Source: Dissophora ornata
Taxonomy: Eukaryota > Mortierellomycota > Mortierellomycetes > Mortierellales > Mortierellaceae
Assembly: GCA_025201705.1 (NCBI GenBank)
Contig: MU617245.1
Span: forward strand, 1 to 17,947
Direction of reading: 5' to 3'
DNA: 17,947 nt
In this document: piece after piece, positions 17,581 through 17,947 of the stretch
How the letters are laid out: every line of letters begins with the position of its first letter
Numbering within the stretch: the stretch's first letter is position 1
Program-made: the position numbers and the translations under genes
The notes under the pieces: generated by a model
The model's input: only the letters and a program-made list of their open reading frames with translations
Told to the model about the DNA's origin: nothing
Database searches by the model: none

Positions 17581-17947
17581 GTGAGTTTTATTTAATTTTA
17601 TTTGCGAAAGATATTTTTTTTTAAATTTGGTGGTTACCGGGGATGAGGCGAGACGCATTGATCGTCCTCCAGCCCAAGGACCCCTTTCTTTTTTTCTACC
17701 GGGTAAACAAGAGAGTTTTAGACTTGATGCTAGCGTAACAAATGTCTTGCAGCTTCTCTTAATTACCCAATTGCTCATCTAACTTGAGCATAATCGTAAG
17801 CCCAGGAAGTACCACGCATTACGGTCCTCTTTGAGGATTGATAATGCGAGGCAAAAGACATTTTTGCTCAGATGAGAGAGCTTGATTTCTCCACCTGTCC
17901 CTATTTTTATCCTTTCTCAGCTCAAACATTACTCTTGTGACACCTCA
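17581..17947 (+). other. First intron of the deacetylase gene, acceptor uncertain
   Basis: It begins GTGAGT. The best visible acceptor is CCTTTCTCAG ending at 17920, which would give a 340-base intron, about three times the others here. The nine residues that would follow do not look like the usual continuation after the FDDGP motif. The window may end inside the intron: its last bases, CACCTCA, would form an acceptor if followed by G. Confidence 0.5.

Noticed and set aside
1..17947. tRNA, rRNA, CRISPR array or telomere repeat
   Set aside because: I looked for B-box-like GGTTCRA motifs in a tRNA context, regularly spaced palindromic repeats and TTAGGG runs and found none. The 125-bp array is contiguous, with no unique spacers.

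Overview
The window is eukaryotic nuclear DNA from a filamentous fungus. Genes carry short spliceosomal introns of about 85 to 130 bases with GTAAGT/GTATGT-like donors, CTAAT-type branch sites and pyrimidine-rich acceptors. Promoters are CT-rich, and poly(A) and microsatellite tracts fill the gaps. The large, moderately GC-rich Sel1-repeat TKL-kinase family and an MLKL-like kinase point to an early-diverging lineage, most likely Mucoromycota and perhaps Mortierellaceae. The taxonomic placement is inference.

Layout. Positions 1-2760 hold no gene I can support, only A-tracts, an (AG)n run and small hexamer or nonamer repeats. From 2796 to about 3660 lies a decayed protein-coding relic whose reading frame switches several times, first at a 25-A homopolymer. 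Positions 3740-9450 form a cluster of three kinase-fold genes: a minus-strand Sel1-repeat pseudokinase (3740-5203), a minus-strand intact-looking TKL kinase with Sel1 repeats (5529-7295), and a plus-strand pseudokinase (8242-9450). The last has an N-terminal helical region resembling the MLKL four-helix bundle and an MLKL-like GFE in place of DFG. The two outer-facing genes at 7295 and 8242 diverge from an intergenic region containing about 3.5 copies of a 125-bp repeat, plus a diverged copy in the 5' leader of the plus-strand gene.

Downstream, 10413-13964 is a long two-exon gene for a helical-repeat (TPR/PPR-like) protein with low-complexity linkers. Positions 14313-15541 are a five-exon short-chain dehydrogenase ending in the peroxisomal signal SKL. 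The window ends inside a membrane-anchored NodB-type polysaccharide (chitin) deacetylase gene starting at 17167.

Working together. The three kinases are the most interesting part. One has all the catalytic residues and two have lost them in ways reminiscent of human MLKL (HGK and GFE). An active TKL kinase next to an MLKL-like 4HB-pseudokinase suggests a RIPK/MLKL-like signalling or regulated cell-death module. This is a hypothesis from motif patterns and gene order, not a demonstrated function. The remaining genes look like unrelated housekeeping or metabolic genes.
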